Origin: DASPJR01 sp035628505
GTDB lineage: Bacteria > Planctomycetota > SZUA-567 > H5-PLA8
DNA length: 19,861 nt
Direction: 5' to 3'
Assembly (NCBI GenBank): GCA_035628505.1
Contig: DASPJR010000198.1
Span: 1-19,861 of the forward strand
Part shown: piece by piece, positions 6,995-14,551 of the stretch
Layout of the letters: every line of letters begins with the position of its first letter
Position numbering within the stretch: position 1 is the stretch's first letter
The notes under the pieces: generated by a model
The model's database searches: none
Seen by the model: the letters and a program-made list of their open reading frames with translations, nothing else
What the model was told of the DNA's origin: nothing
Program-made: the position numbers and the translations under genes

Positions 6995-8515
6995 ATGCAG
7001 CCTGAAACGCTTGAGACGCTACCCGGCCTACCTCCCGCCACTGCTCCGGCTCCGGCGTATGAACGCACGCCCAGCCTGCTGATCGTCGAGGACGATCAGG
7101 CCATGCAGCAGATGTGTGTGCAGCTCTTCCAGCGCCGCGGCTACCGCGTCGAAGGATGTTCGGCCGCCGAGGAAGCGCTCACGCGGGTGGGGGCGGCGAG
7201 TGCTGAAAACCCGATCGATCTGGTGCTCTCCGATGTGCGGCTTGGCCGCGATCGCGCCGACAGCGGCATTCAGCTGCTGCGCCAGATCAAAGCTCTGCGC
7301 CCGGAAATGCCCGTGCTGCTGATGACCGGCTATGCAACTGTCCAGGACGCTGTTGAAGCCATGAAGCTCGGGGCGGCCGATTACGTCACCAAGCCTTTTG
7401 AGCGGGCGGAACTGCTGAACAAGGTGGAGGCGCAGCTGAAAGTCCGCGCGCTCGAGACCGAAGTAAAGGCGCTCCGCGAGGCACTCGACGAGCGCTACGG
7501 CATCAAAGGCCTCATCGGCGCCAGCGTCTCCATGCGCGCTGTATGCGATCGCATTGAGGCGGCGGGACGCTCGCAGGCGACGGTTCTGATCACCGGCGAA
7601 AGCGGGACCGGGAAAGAACTGGTCGCGCGCGCCATTCACATGAAAAGCGCCCGCCGCGACAAACCCTTCATTCCCGTCAACTGCGCCGCGCTGCCGGAGA
7701 ACCTGATCGAATCCGAGCTGTTCGGGCATGAGCCGGGTGCGTTCACTGGCGCCGCCAAAGAGGGGCTGGGGCTCTTCCGAGCGGCCAATTCGGGCACGAT
7801 CTTTCTCGATGAGGTCGCTGACATGCCCAAGGATGTTCAAGCTAAGCTCCTGCGCGTCCTGCAGGACCATCGCGTGCGCCCGGTGGGCTCAACGAAGGAG
7901 ACTCCTGTTGACGTGCGCGTCATCGCCGCGACGAACTGGGATGTGGAGAAGGCTCGCGGCGAAGGCGTCCTGCGAGATGATCTTTATTTCCGCCTTTCCG
8001 TGATCCGCATCATCCTGCCGCCGCTCCGGGAGCGGCTCGACGACCTGTCTCTGCTGATCCAGCACTTCATGGCCAAGCACGCCAAGTCTGCCGGACGGCG
8101 TCTTCGCCGCGTGGCGCCGGACGCCTTCAACGCCATGCTGGCCTATAGCTGGCCAGGTAACGTGCGGGAACTGGAGAGCGTGATTGAAAGCGCGTATGCG
8201 CTGGGCAGCGACGAGACTTTGAAGCTCGAAGACCTGCCGCCTCATGTGACCTCTTCACGCGACACGCCAGTCAGCACCGTGCTGCCGGTTCCGGCTGTGG
8301 CGAGTGCACCGGTGGGGCAAGCCTTGCCTCCTGCCCCGGCGGGTGGAATTTATACGCTGGACGCTATGGAAAAAGACGCGCTGCTTCGCGCACTGCAGAT
8401 TGCGCACGGAAACAAGAGCAAAGCTGCGCAGTTGCTGGGTGTTTCGCGCAAACGCCTGTACCGGATGCTCTACGATTTCGGCTTAAGCACCGAGAGTCCT
8501 GCTGAAAACGGTTAA
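6995..8515 (+). CDS. NtrC-family sigma-54-dependent response regulator
   Basis: The 506-aa protein has the full three-domain layout. The receiver domain (about 26-145) has the acidic pocket E32-D33-D34, phosphoacceptor D80, T111 and K133. The AAA+ domain (about 170-395) has Walker A GESGTGKE at 201-208, the sigma-54 contact loop GAFTGA at 248-253 and Walker B GTIFLDEV at 267-274. A Pro/Ala-rich linker leads to a Fis-type helix-turn-helix near the C-terminus (NKSKAAQLLGVSRKRLYRML). It should be phosphorylated by a sensor kinase, which is not in this window, and then activate sigma-54 polymerase. A sigma-54 promoter candidate lies 173 bases downstream, before the porin gene, making that gene the obvious target. 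The ribosome site is weak. The precise signal cannot be deduced. Confidence 0.95.
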   Translation: MQPETLETLPGLPPATAPAPAYERTPSLLIVEDDQAMQQMCVQLFQRRGYRVEGCSAAEEALTRVGAASAENPIDLVLSDVRLGRDRADSGIQLLRQIKALRPEMPVLLMTGYATVQDAVEAMKLGAADYVTKPFERAELLNKVEAQLKVRALETEVKALREALDERYGIKGLIGASVSMRAVCDRIEAAGRSQATVLITGESGTGKELVARAIHMKSARRDKPFIPVNCAALPENLIESELFGHEPGAFTGAAKEGLGLFRAANSGTIFLDEVADMPKDVQAKLLRVLQDHRVRPVGSTKETPVDVRVIAATNWDVEKARGEGVLRDDLYFRLSVIRIILPPLRERLDDLSLLIQHFMAKHAKSAGRRLRRVAPDAFNAMLAYSWPGNVRELESVIESAYALGSDETLKLEDLPPHVTSSRDTPVSTVLPVPAVASAPVGQALPPAPAGGIYTLDAMEKDALLRALQIAHGNKSKAAQLLGVSRKRLYRMLYDFGLSTESPAENG

Positions 8516-8687
8516 AGCAAAGCAGTCTGTATAAAATCCAATCATAGAGCCGGGTTATAAGTGTCGGTTATTGAACAGCTGCTCCTGAGAACTCCTTCAA
8601 AAATTCTTCACAAAAAATTAGTTTTCTTCAGAAATGCCTTGACATTAGGCGAACAAAATATAGCTTACTGCGAATTACTTATGCTTA

Positions 8688-8704
8688 TTGGCATAGTGAA
8701 TGCC
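8688..8704 (+). promoter_or_regulatory. Candidate sigma-54 (-24/-12) promoter of the porin gene
   Basis: TTGGCATAGTGAATGCC has GG at 8690-8691 and GC at 8702-8703, separated by exactly 10 bases as sigma-54 requires. It keeps TTGGCA at -24 and TGC at -12. It deviates from consensus at the CG after TTGGCA and at the first T of TTGC. It sits in the AT-rich gap (8521-8700) between a sigma-54 activator gene and the porin. Transcription would start near 8715, giving a 5' untranslated region of about 77 bases. An activator-binding site is not identified with confidence; two TTCTTCA copies lie upstream around 8604-8630. Confidence 0.5.
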
Positions 8705-8791
8705 GCGAAGGCTGGCTCTGCAACAGAGCTGAAGTGCTTGGAGGTTGTGTCCTCGCGAGCACGGTGAAAAACATCCAGGAGGAAGAGTAAA

Positions 8792-10264
8792 ATGGTGCAA
8801 CGCGGGCTCATTCTAGCTGCAATGCTGCTTGCCTGCCTCAGCCTCGGAAGCGCTGTTAACGCTGCCGATACTGACATGAAAGAAATCATGGCCAGGTTGA
8901 AGGCTTTGGAGGAGAAGAACAAGCAGTTGGAAACAAAGCTGAAGCAGGCTGAGGCTCGCCCCAGCGTGACCTCGGCGGTTGATCGGGCCATGGCGGCATC
9001 AGATGCCAAGATGTCCTCGGTGATTACGTCGCCTGATCCGCACGGTCGCGCTCTGAAAATCGGCGGCTATGTCGATTTTTCGTATCAGTACAACCTGACG
9101 CGCCCGGACAATCAGCGCAACAATCTGCGCGTGTTCGACAATGACAGCAACGGCTTCAATCTGCATCTGGCAGAAATCAACTTCGAGCGTCTCCCGACGA
9201 AGCCAGGTCAGGCAGGTTTCCGCATCGACCTCGCTGCCGGCACCGATGCCCGCTTCACGGCGTCACAGGACAATTCGGCCACGGCCAACAGCCGCGGCGA
9301 CGACTGGTCCGTGATCGACCTGCAGCAGGCCTACATCAGCTATATCGCTGATATCGGCAATGGCATCACCATCGACGGCGGTAAGTTCGTCACCTGGTCG
9401 GGCGCTGAAGTGATCGAAGCGGCTGACAACATGAACGCCTCCCGCTCACTGCTCTTCAACTACGCCATTCCGATTGCGCACACCGGTATTCGCGCGACCT
9501 ACGACGTCTTCAAGGGCGGCGGAGACTGCGGCAAGTGGACTGTCGGCCTGGGTCTGGTCAATGGCTGGGACAACATCCAGGACCAGAACAACGCCAAGAC
9601 GGCGATCTTCATGTCCAACTGGCAGGCGACGAAGTGGTTCAACTGGGTCATCACCGGTGCTGTCGGCGATGAGCAGTTCGTTGATGAACGCCTGCGCCTG
9701 CAGGCGGCCACGGCGGGTGCGACCCTGACGTCGGATGCGGCTGACTTCGAAGCCACGTTCGATGATCCGGCGGTTCCGGGCATCGGCTCGACGCTCACCG
9801 GCAAGCGCTTCGACAGCCACGACAGCAATCCTCGCGTGCTGCTCGACACGACCATGACCTTCACCCCCTGGGAGAAGTTCACCATCGCCATCAACGCCGA
9901 CTGGGCGCATGAGGGCGGCGTTCCGCAGTTCAACGGCCCGCGCAACCGCACGTGGTGGGGCGTGGCTGGCTACATCAAGTATCAGTTCTGCAAGAACTGG
10001 TATGTCGCCAACCGCCTCGAGTACTTCAACGACGAACATGGCGTCCGCACCGGCCGCAACCAGACGATCTGGGAAAACACCCTCACCGTCGACTGGGCGC
10101 TGTCCGATCCGATGCACATTCGCTTCGAGTACCGCCACGACGATTCGAACGTCAACAGCTACAGCGACACCAAGGGTGTCGGCAACGGCGGCGTGAACCT
10201 GGCTCGTCCTTTCCGCTCGGACTCCCAGGACACCCTCATGATGCAGTGGCTCTACAAGTTCTAA
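8792..10264 (+). CDS. Outer-membrane beta-barrel porin
   Basis: The 490-aa protein has a signal peptide (MVQRGLILAAMLLACLSLGSAVNA, cleavage after about residue 24). A short charged coiled coil follows (about 28-57, KEIMARLKALEEKNKQLE). The rest is rich in alternating aromatic and polar strands, beginning near ALKIGGYVDFSYQYN, and the protein ends in WLYKF with the terminal Phe typical of barrels. The combination resembles the BBP2-type porins known from Acidobacteriota and Planctomycetota. A strong AGGAGGA site at 8777-8783 precedes the ATG by eight bases, and a strong terminator follows the gene. Both suggest high expression. Its transcription is probably governed by the adjacent sigma-54 activator. 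The solute it passes cannot be told from sequence. Confidence 0.85.
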   Translation: MVQRGLILAAMLLACLSLGSAVNAADTDMKEIMARLKALEEKNKQLETKLKQAEARPSVTSAVDRAMAASDAKMSSVITSPDPHGRALKIGGYVDFSYQYNLTRPDNQRNNLRVFDNDSNGFNLHLAEINFERLPTKPGQAGFRIDLAAGTDARFTASQDNSATANSRGDDWSVIDLQQAYISYIADIGNGITIDGGKFVTWSGAEVIEAADNMNASRSLLFNYAIPIAHTGIRATYDVFKGGGDCGKWTVGLGLVNGWDNIQDQNNAKTAIFMSNWQATKWFNWVITGAVGDEQFVDERLRLQAATAGATLTSDAADFEATFDDPAVPGIGSTLTGKRFDSHDSNPRVLLDTTMTFTPWEKFTIAINADWAHEGGVPQFNGPRNRTWWGVAGYIKYQFCKNWYVANRLEYFNDEHGVRTGRNQTIWENTLTVDWALSDPMHIRFEYRHDDSNVNSYSDTKGVGNGGVNLARPFRSDSQDTLMMQWLYKF

Positions 10265-10291
10265 TCGATCAGGTCAGCAAGCTCGCAAACG

Positions 10292-10323
10292 AAACAGGCC
10301 CCGCTTCGGGGCCTGTTTTGTTT
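10292..10323 (+). terminator. Rho-independent terminator of the porin gene
   Basis: A perfect 12-bp stem (AAACAGGCCCCG at 10292-10303 with CGGGGCCTGTTT at 10307-10318) encloses a CTT loop and runs into TTTTGTTT. It begins 28 bases after the porin stop codon. Confidence 0.93.
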
Positions 10324-10457
10324 CCATCGCAGATGAACGTCCCAGCTACGCGGCGAAGGCGCGCAGCTTCAGTCGCATTCGCCCTGCAGGTGTGCTAATC
10401 TTTTTGCCCGTTCTGATCGCCGCGCATCACTGCGGCAAAGCTTGAAGGAGAGAACCC

Positions 10458-10904
10458 ATGTCCGACCCCGTTCCCGCTTCGCCTGCTCCCGGCGCGCCGG
10501 CGCCTGTTCCAGCTACCCCCGTTCCCGCTGCCGCACCGGCCCCCGCTGTCGTGCCGGAAGCCGCTCCCGCAGGCGTGGCGCTGATCAGTATTGACGATTT
10601 CTTCAAGGTCAAGCTCGTCACCGGCGAAGTGGTCTCGGCCACCGCGCACCCCAAGGCCGACCGGCTGCTTGTGCTGCAGGTGAAAATCGGCGAGCAGACC
10701 AAGCAGATCGTCTCGGGCATCCGCCAGTTTTATGCTCCTGAACAGATGGTCGGCAAGACGATCATTGTTGTGAACAATCTGCAGCCGACGAAGCTGCGCG
10801 GCGTCGACAGCTTCGGCATGCTGCTGGCCGTGCGTCTTCCGGACGGAAATTTGCGCCTGGTCACAACCGATGGGCCGGCACAGAGCGGCCTTGAAGTATC
10901 CTGA
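10458..10904 (+). CDS. Stand-alone tRNA-binding domain protein (Trbp111/MetRS C-terminal type)
   Basis: The 148-aa protein has a Pro/Ala-rich tail (about 1-42) and then an OB-fold tRNA-binding domain: ISIDDFFKVKLVTGEV, HPKADRLLVLQVKIG, RQIV-type strand KQIVSGIRQFY, and VVNNLQPTKLRGVDSFGMLLA. This is the pattern of the C-terminal appendix of methionyl-tRNA synthetase and of free Trbp111. Here it is an independent gene with its own good ribosome site (AAGGAG at 10445-10450). The likely role is to hold tRNA for a synthetase, possibly as a dimer, in the cytoplasm. CsaA-like proteins share the fold but are shorter and lack the tail. It ends nine bases before recN, so the two are probably co-transcribed. 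The metG gene is not in this window. Confidence 0.85.
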   Translation: MSDPVPASPAPGAPAPVPATPVPAAAPAPAVVPEAAPAGVALISIDDFFKVKLVTGEVVSATAHPKADRLLVLQVKIGEQTKQIVSGIRQFYAPEQMVGKTIIVVNNLQPTKLRGVDSFGMLLAVRLPDGNLRLVTTDGPAQSGLEVS

Positions 10905-10913
10905 TAAGGAAAC

Positions 10914-12728
10914 ATGCTCACTGAACTGCGCATCGAAAACCTGCTGTTGATCGCCAGCGTCCACATCGAGTTCACCGCCGGTCTGAACGCACTGACAGGC
11001 GAGACCGGCGCCGGTAAAAGCCTCCTTGTGGATGCGATGAATTTCGTCCTCGGCGCCCGCGGCGATGCGGGAATGGTGCGCCAGGGCGCCGCGCAGGCGG
11101 AAGTCTCCGCGCGCTTTGAAATTGCTGACCTGGAGCTCGCGCGCAGCCTCGCCGACGACCTGGGCATCGAGTTCGAACCGTTCACAGGCAAAACGCCCCT
11201 CGCAGAGCTGGTGATCTCGCGCATGATCCCGCGCAGCGGCCGTGCGCGCGCTTATGCAAACGGCCGCCCAATCGCTGTTCCCGCGCTTAAGGAACTCGGC
11301 GAGAGGCTTCTGGACATTCATGGCCAGCATGAAAACCAGTCGCTGCTCCGGCCACGGACCCAACTGGATATTCTCGACCGCTTCGCAGGAGCGGGAGCCG
11401 AACGCGCCGAGGTTGAAGGCCGTTTCGCTCAGGCGCTGGATGCCGCAGGCTCACTGGCTGATCTCCGCCGGGCAGCCCGCGAGCGCCAGGGGCGCGAAGA
11501 TATGCTGCGTTTCCAGCTGAAAGAATTGCAGGATGCGCGCCTGGACGGTCTGGAGCCTTCCGCAATGGAAGGGGAGGTGCGGCTGCTTCGCGGAGCTGAA
11601 AAGATCCGTGAGGCGGCGGCGGCTGTTTCGGCGGCACTGGACGGCGAGGACGATTCGAGCGCCGCAACCACTATTGCCCGTGCTGTAAGGCACTTTTCGT
11701 CAATCGGCGAAGCCGGCCCGGATGCGGCGCGCATTCGCGAGCGGCTCGAAGCTCTGCTGGCTGACGCCCGCGACCTTGCCTCGGAAGCCGACGCACTTTC
11801 GCAGAAAGCAAGAAGCGATCCGCAGCGGCTGGCTGATCTCGAGGAGCGCCGTACGCGCTTGCGCAGCCTGGAACGCAAATATGGCCGCGAAATTCAAGGC
11901 CTTCTTGAATTGCGCGAGAAGCTGGCCGCGGAACTAATGGATTATCAGCAGATCGAAATCCGCACCGAGCAGTGCGAGGCCGCGCTGGAAAAGGCAGTTG
12001 AGGCGCTGCGCCATGCCTGTGAGAAGCTCACAAAGAAACGCAAGGCGGCAGCACGCGAGCTGGAAAAACGCGTCAATGCCGAACTTGCCGGACTGGGGCT
12101 GAGCGCCGCGCGGCTGCATGTAGCTCTGGAAAAAACGGCAGCCGCGGCGTCGGATTCAGCAAAGCCTGCAGCAAGTGAGTTTCCCAGTCCGCCGGGTGAG
12201 GATGGCGGACGCGAACTGCTGCCGCGGGATATAAATTCGACAGGCGCCGAGCACGTGTCGCTGCTGTTTTCTGCCAATCCGGAAATTGAGCCGCGTCCGC
12301 TGCGCGAGTGTGCATCCGGTGGAGAAATTTCGCGAGTCATGCTCGCCATCAAAGGAACGCTCGCGCGGGTGAGCGGCGCCGACCGTTTACCTGTCGTCAT
12401 CTTCGACGAGGTGGATTCGGGTGTAGGCGGACGCCTCGGAGATGTGCTGGGCCGCAAGCTCAGTGAACTTTCGCGGGTGCGCCAGGTTCTCTGCGTCACG
12501 CATCAGCCGCAGATCGCCGCCTACGCCGAACGGCAGATCAAGATCGAGAAGACTCGCGACCTTGCGGCCACAACCGTGCGGGCGACTCACTTGGAAGGCG
12601 AAGCCCGCGTCGATGAACTGGCGTTGATGCTGCGCGGTTCAGCCGCCTCAGCGCACACACGTGCGGAAGCCGCAGCGATGCTGCGGGAGGCGCGTAAGGC
12701 CACCGAGCTATATTCACGCAAGAAATAG
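10914..12728 (+). CDS. recN: DNA repair protein RecN
   Basis: This is a 604-aa SMC-like ATPase of double-strand-break repair. Walker A GETGAGKS is at 29-36 in the typical N-terminus (LTELRIENLLLI). A long coiled-coil middle (about 150-400) follows. The ABC signature is CASGGE at 466-471, Walker B is IFDEVDSG at 496-503, and VTHQPQIAAYAE comes shortly after. Length is slightly above the usual 550-560 residues. The excess includes a Pro/Ser/Gly-rich insert at about 407-440, just before the strand that leads to the signature. AAGGAA lies directly before the ATG. It follows the tRNA-binding protein gene with a nine-base gap. No LexA-type box is recognised upstream. Confidence 0.97.
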   Translation: MLTELRIENLLLIASVHIEFTAGLNALTGETGAGKSLLVDAMNFVLGARGDAGMVRQGAAQAEVSARFEIADLELARSLADDLGIEFEPFTGKTPLAELVISRMIPRSGRARAYANGRPIAVPALKELGERLLDIHGQHENQSLLRPRTQLDILDRFAGAGAERAEVEGRFAQALDAAGSLADLRRAARERQGREDMLRFQLKELQDARLDGLEPSAMEGEVRLLRGAEKIREAAAAVSAALDGEDDSSAATTIARAVRHFSSIGEAGPDAARIRERLEALLADARDLASEADALSQKARSDPQRLADLEERRTRLRSLERKYGREIQGLLELREKLAAELMDYQQIEIRTEQCEAALEKAVEALRHACEKLTKKRKAAARELEKRVNAELAGLGLSAARLHVALEKTAAAASDSAKPAASEFPSPPGEDGGRELLPRDINSTGAEHVSLLFSANPEIEPRPLRECASGGEISRVMLAIKGTLARVSGADRLPVVIFDEVDSGVGGRLGDVLGRKLSELSRVRQVLCVTHQPQIAAYAERQIKIEKTRDLAATTVRATHLEGEARVDELALMLRGSAASAHTRAEAAAMLREARKATELYSRKK

Positions 12729-12738
12729 CGTCTTGGCG

Positions 12739-12793
12739 TGCCACTCTGGCAATATAAGCAGTACATTACTGCTTATAGTTTGCCAGTGCGGCA
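12739..12793. repeat. 55-base near-palindrome between recN and the next gene
   Basis: The inner arms TATAAGCAGTA (12753-12763) and TACTGCTTATA (12767-12777) are perfect, with a CAT loop. TGGCAA (12747-12752) and TTGCCA (12780-12785) continue the symmetry after a two-base bulge, and it extends with two mismatches to TGCC/GGCA at the ends. A second 12-base palindrome, AAAAACGTTTTT, follows at 12795-12806. The core is AT-rich amid GC-rich genes. It may end recN transcription (the T run is seven to eight bases past the stem), bind a regulator, or be a small dispersed repeat. Confidence 0.8.
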
Positions 12794-12823
12794 AAAAAAC
12801 GTTTTTGACGGGGCGTTTATATT

Positions 12824-12852
12824 TTGACATTGGGGGTCAGCGGCAATAAAAA
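12824..12852 (+). promoter_or_regulatory. Sigma-70 promoter candidate for the 179-aa gene
   Basis: A perfect TTGACA (12824-12829) is followed after 17 bases by TAAAAA (12847-12852), which matches TATAAT at four of six positions. Transcription would start near 12859, 31 bases before the GTG start proposed for the downstream gene. Confidence 0.5.
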
Positions 12853-12889
12853 TTCCAAGTCGAATCCGACTCGTCCTCCGGAGAGCGCC

Positions 12890-13429
12890 GTGGCCGCAAA
12901 ACACAATTACTCCCAGAATGAAAACAAGACCGAAGGCCGGAGCAAGCGCGCTTACAGCGCGATGACAGAAATCCGCAACGCCCTTTACCGTCGCTATGTG
13001 GATTACATTCTCGCGAACGAATGTCGCATTCGCGACGAAGTGAATGGGGAAGATTCATACAGTTTCACGCTTCAGCAGCTCGATGAGCAATTCCTTAACA
13101 AGCTGAACATTGTTGAGCGCGCATTGGCCGAGCTGACGCGCTGCGAGTACCGGGAAGGCCAGACCACTACGACCACCTACGAGACCGTTGAAGTCATCGC
13201 CAAGCGCGATGAGCTTCCGCAGAAAGTCGCGGATGCACTCGCCGAACACGGCGACTCGGATTTCCTGGACATGTGCGTGCTTCGTGCCGACGAAAAGATG
13301 GCTGAAGTGCTGCTCGTTCTGGCGCGCGAAGAGAACGGACCGCCTGCCTCAGCTCAGCCGGCCGAACGCAAAAAGCACGGTGAGCAGGGTGAGCAGGGCG
13401 GGGAAGAACTCGGCGGCTCCGAGACCTGA
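12890..13429 (+). CDS. Hypothetical protein, 179 aa, acidic and helical
   Basis: I do not recognise the family. The proposed GTG at 12890 has GGAG six bases before it and lies just after a promoter candidate. An in-frame TTG at 12824 is part of that promoter's -35 box, so it is unlikely to be used. An ATG at 12962 remains an alternative that would remove 24 residues. The N-terminal 20 residues are polar and basic. Residues about 25-150 are predicted mainly helical (RNALYRRYVDYILANECRIRDE, LDEQFLNKLNIVERALAEL, DEKMAEVLLVLARE) with a TTTTTYE segment between. The C-terminal 30 residues are low-complexity, with two GEQG repeats. There is no signal peptide or membrane helix, and only three Cys. 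It stands alone between recN and hemB, and neither neighbour suggests a role. Confidence 0.7.
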   Translation: MAAKHNYSQNENKTEGRSKRAYSAMTEIRNALYRRYVDYILANECRIRDEVNGEDSYSFTLQQLDEQFLNKLNIVERALAELTRCEYREGQTTTTTYETVEVIAKRDELPQKVADALAEHGDSDFLDMCVLRADEKMAEVLLVLAREENGPPASAQPAERKKHGEQGEQGGEELGGSET

Positions 13430-13545
13430 TCCAACTCAGTTCCGTATACAACCGATCCTAGAGACCATCTACCGGGGTGGCTCAACGCATTTGTAAATAG
13501 CCCGTCCACGTTGCACGCCCACGCTCTTGGCGTTAACATTCCCGT

Positions 13546-14529
13546 ATGGCATTCCCTGATCACCGCCCACGGCGGCTGCGCCAATCCGAAGGCATGCGCC
13601 GCCTCGTCCGCGAAACGCGTTTGAGCGTCGACGATCTCATCGCGCCAATTTTTATCTGCGACGGGAAAAAAGTCCGGCGCGAGATTCCATCCATGCCGGG
13701 CGTGTTTCAGCTATCAATCGATGGCGCCGTCGACGAGGCCAAGCAGCTTAAAAAACTTGGAATTCCCGCCGTCATTCTGTTTGGCGTTCCCGAGCGCAGC
13801 CGCAAAGATGCGCATGGTTCAGAAGCCTGGTCAGCCGACGGGCTGGTGCAGCTCGCGACGAAAGCAATCAAAGAAAAGGTTCCGGAACTTCTGGTCATCG
13901 CCGATGCATGTTTCTGCGAGTACACCGATCACGGGCACTGCGGCGTGCTCAATGAAAAACGCGAAGTCCGCAACGATGCCACGCTTGAAAACCTGGCCGC
14001 TACCGCCGTTTCGCAGGCGCGAGCGGGCGCAGACGTGATTGCTCCTTCGGGCATGATGGACGGCATGGTCCGCGCGATCCGCCGCGGCCTGGATCAGAAC
14101 GGCTTTGAGCACACGGCTGTGATGGCCTACAGCATCAAGTACGCGTCAGCGTTTTATGGTCCCTTCCGTGACGCTGCCGATTCAGCGCCCGCGTTTGGCG
14201 ACCGGCGCCAGTACCAGATGGATCCCGCCAACCGCCGGGAAGGCTTGCGCGAGGCGAAACTGGACATTGAAGAAGGCGCCGACGTGGTGATGGTTAAACC
14301 CGCGCTGGCATACATGGACATCATCCGCGATCTGCGCGAGATTACCGATCTTCCCGTCTGCGCGTACAATGTTTCCGGCGAGTACAGCATGGTAAAGGCC
14401 GCGGCAAAGATGGGCTGGCTCGACGAAAAACGAACCGTTCTGGAAAGCCTCACAGGAATTCGCCGAGCGGGCGCGGACATGATCATCACCTACTGGTCCA
14501 AAGATCTGGCGGCGTGGTTGCGGGAGTGA
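13546..14529 (+). CDS. hemB: Delta-aminolevulinic acid dehydratase (porphobilinogen synthase)
   Basis: The 327-aa enzyme condenses two 5-aminolevulinate molecules to porphobilinogen in tetrapyrrole synthesis. It opens with RPRRLRQSEGMRRLVRET as usual. The metal-binding stretch ADACFCEYTDHGHCG carries C122, C124 and C132, so this is the zinc type rather than the Asp-rich magnesium type. The two Schiff-base lysines are K198 (SIKYAS) and K251 (MVKPA). PSGMMDGMV and DPANRREGLREA are typical. Length is standard. There is no clear ribosome site before the ATG, but the family N-terminus fixes this start. The stop is 22 bases before larE, so they may share a transcript. Other heme genes are not in the window. 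Confidence 0.97.
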   Translation: MAFPDHRPRRLRQSEGMRRLVRETRLSVDDLIAPIFICDGKKVRREIPSMPGVFQLSIDGAVDEAKQLKKLGIPAVILFGVPERSRKDAHGSEAWSADGLVQLATKAIKEKVPELLVIADACFCEYTDHGHCGVLNEKREVRNDATLENLAATAVSQARAGADVIAPSGMMDGMVRAIRRGLDQNGFEHTAVMAYSIKYASAFYGPFRDAADSAPAFGDRRQYQMDPANRREGLREAKLDIEEGADVVMVKPALAYMDIIRDLREITDLPVCAYNVSGEYSMVKAAAKMGWLDEKRTVLESLTGIRRAGADMIITYWSKDLAAWLRE

Positions 14530-14551
14530 TTACCGCAGGGCGACAGCGACG

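Noticed and set aside
7028..7870. A 280-codon minus-strand frame opposite the sigma-54 activator
   Set aside because: The plus strand encodes all canonical receiver and AAA+ motifs here; the opposite frame shows none.
8639..8664. Sigma-70 promoter TTGACA plus TATAGC before the porin
   Set aside because: The spacer is only 14 bases, too short for a normal sigma-70 promoter. The GG-N10-GC element next to a sigma-54 activator is a better candidate.
8561..8767. A 68-codon GTG-initiated frame in the gap before the porin gene
   Set aside because: It has no ribosome site, no recognisable protein features, and overlaps the sigma-54 promoter candidate and AT-rich regulatory stretch.
9446..10138. A 230-codon minus-strand frame opposite the porin gene
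   Set aside because: It is antisense to a gene with signal peptide, strong ribosome site and terminator. Its translation has the Arg/Val/Glu-rich composition of a shadow frame.
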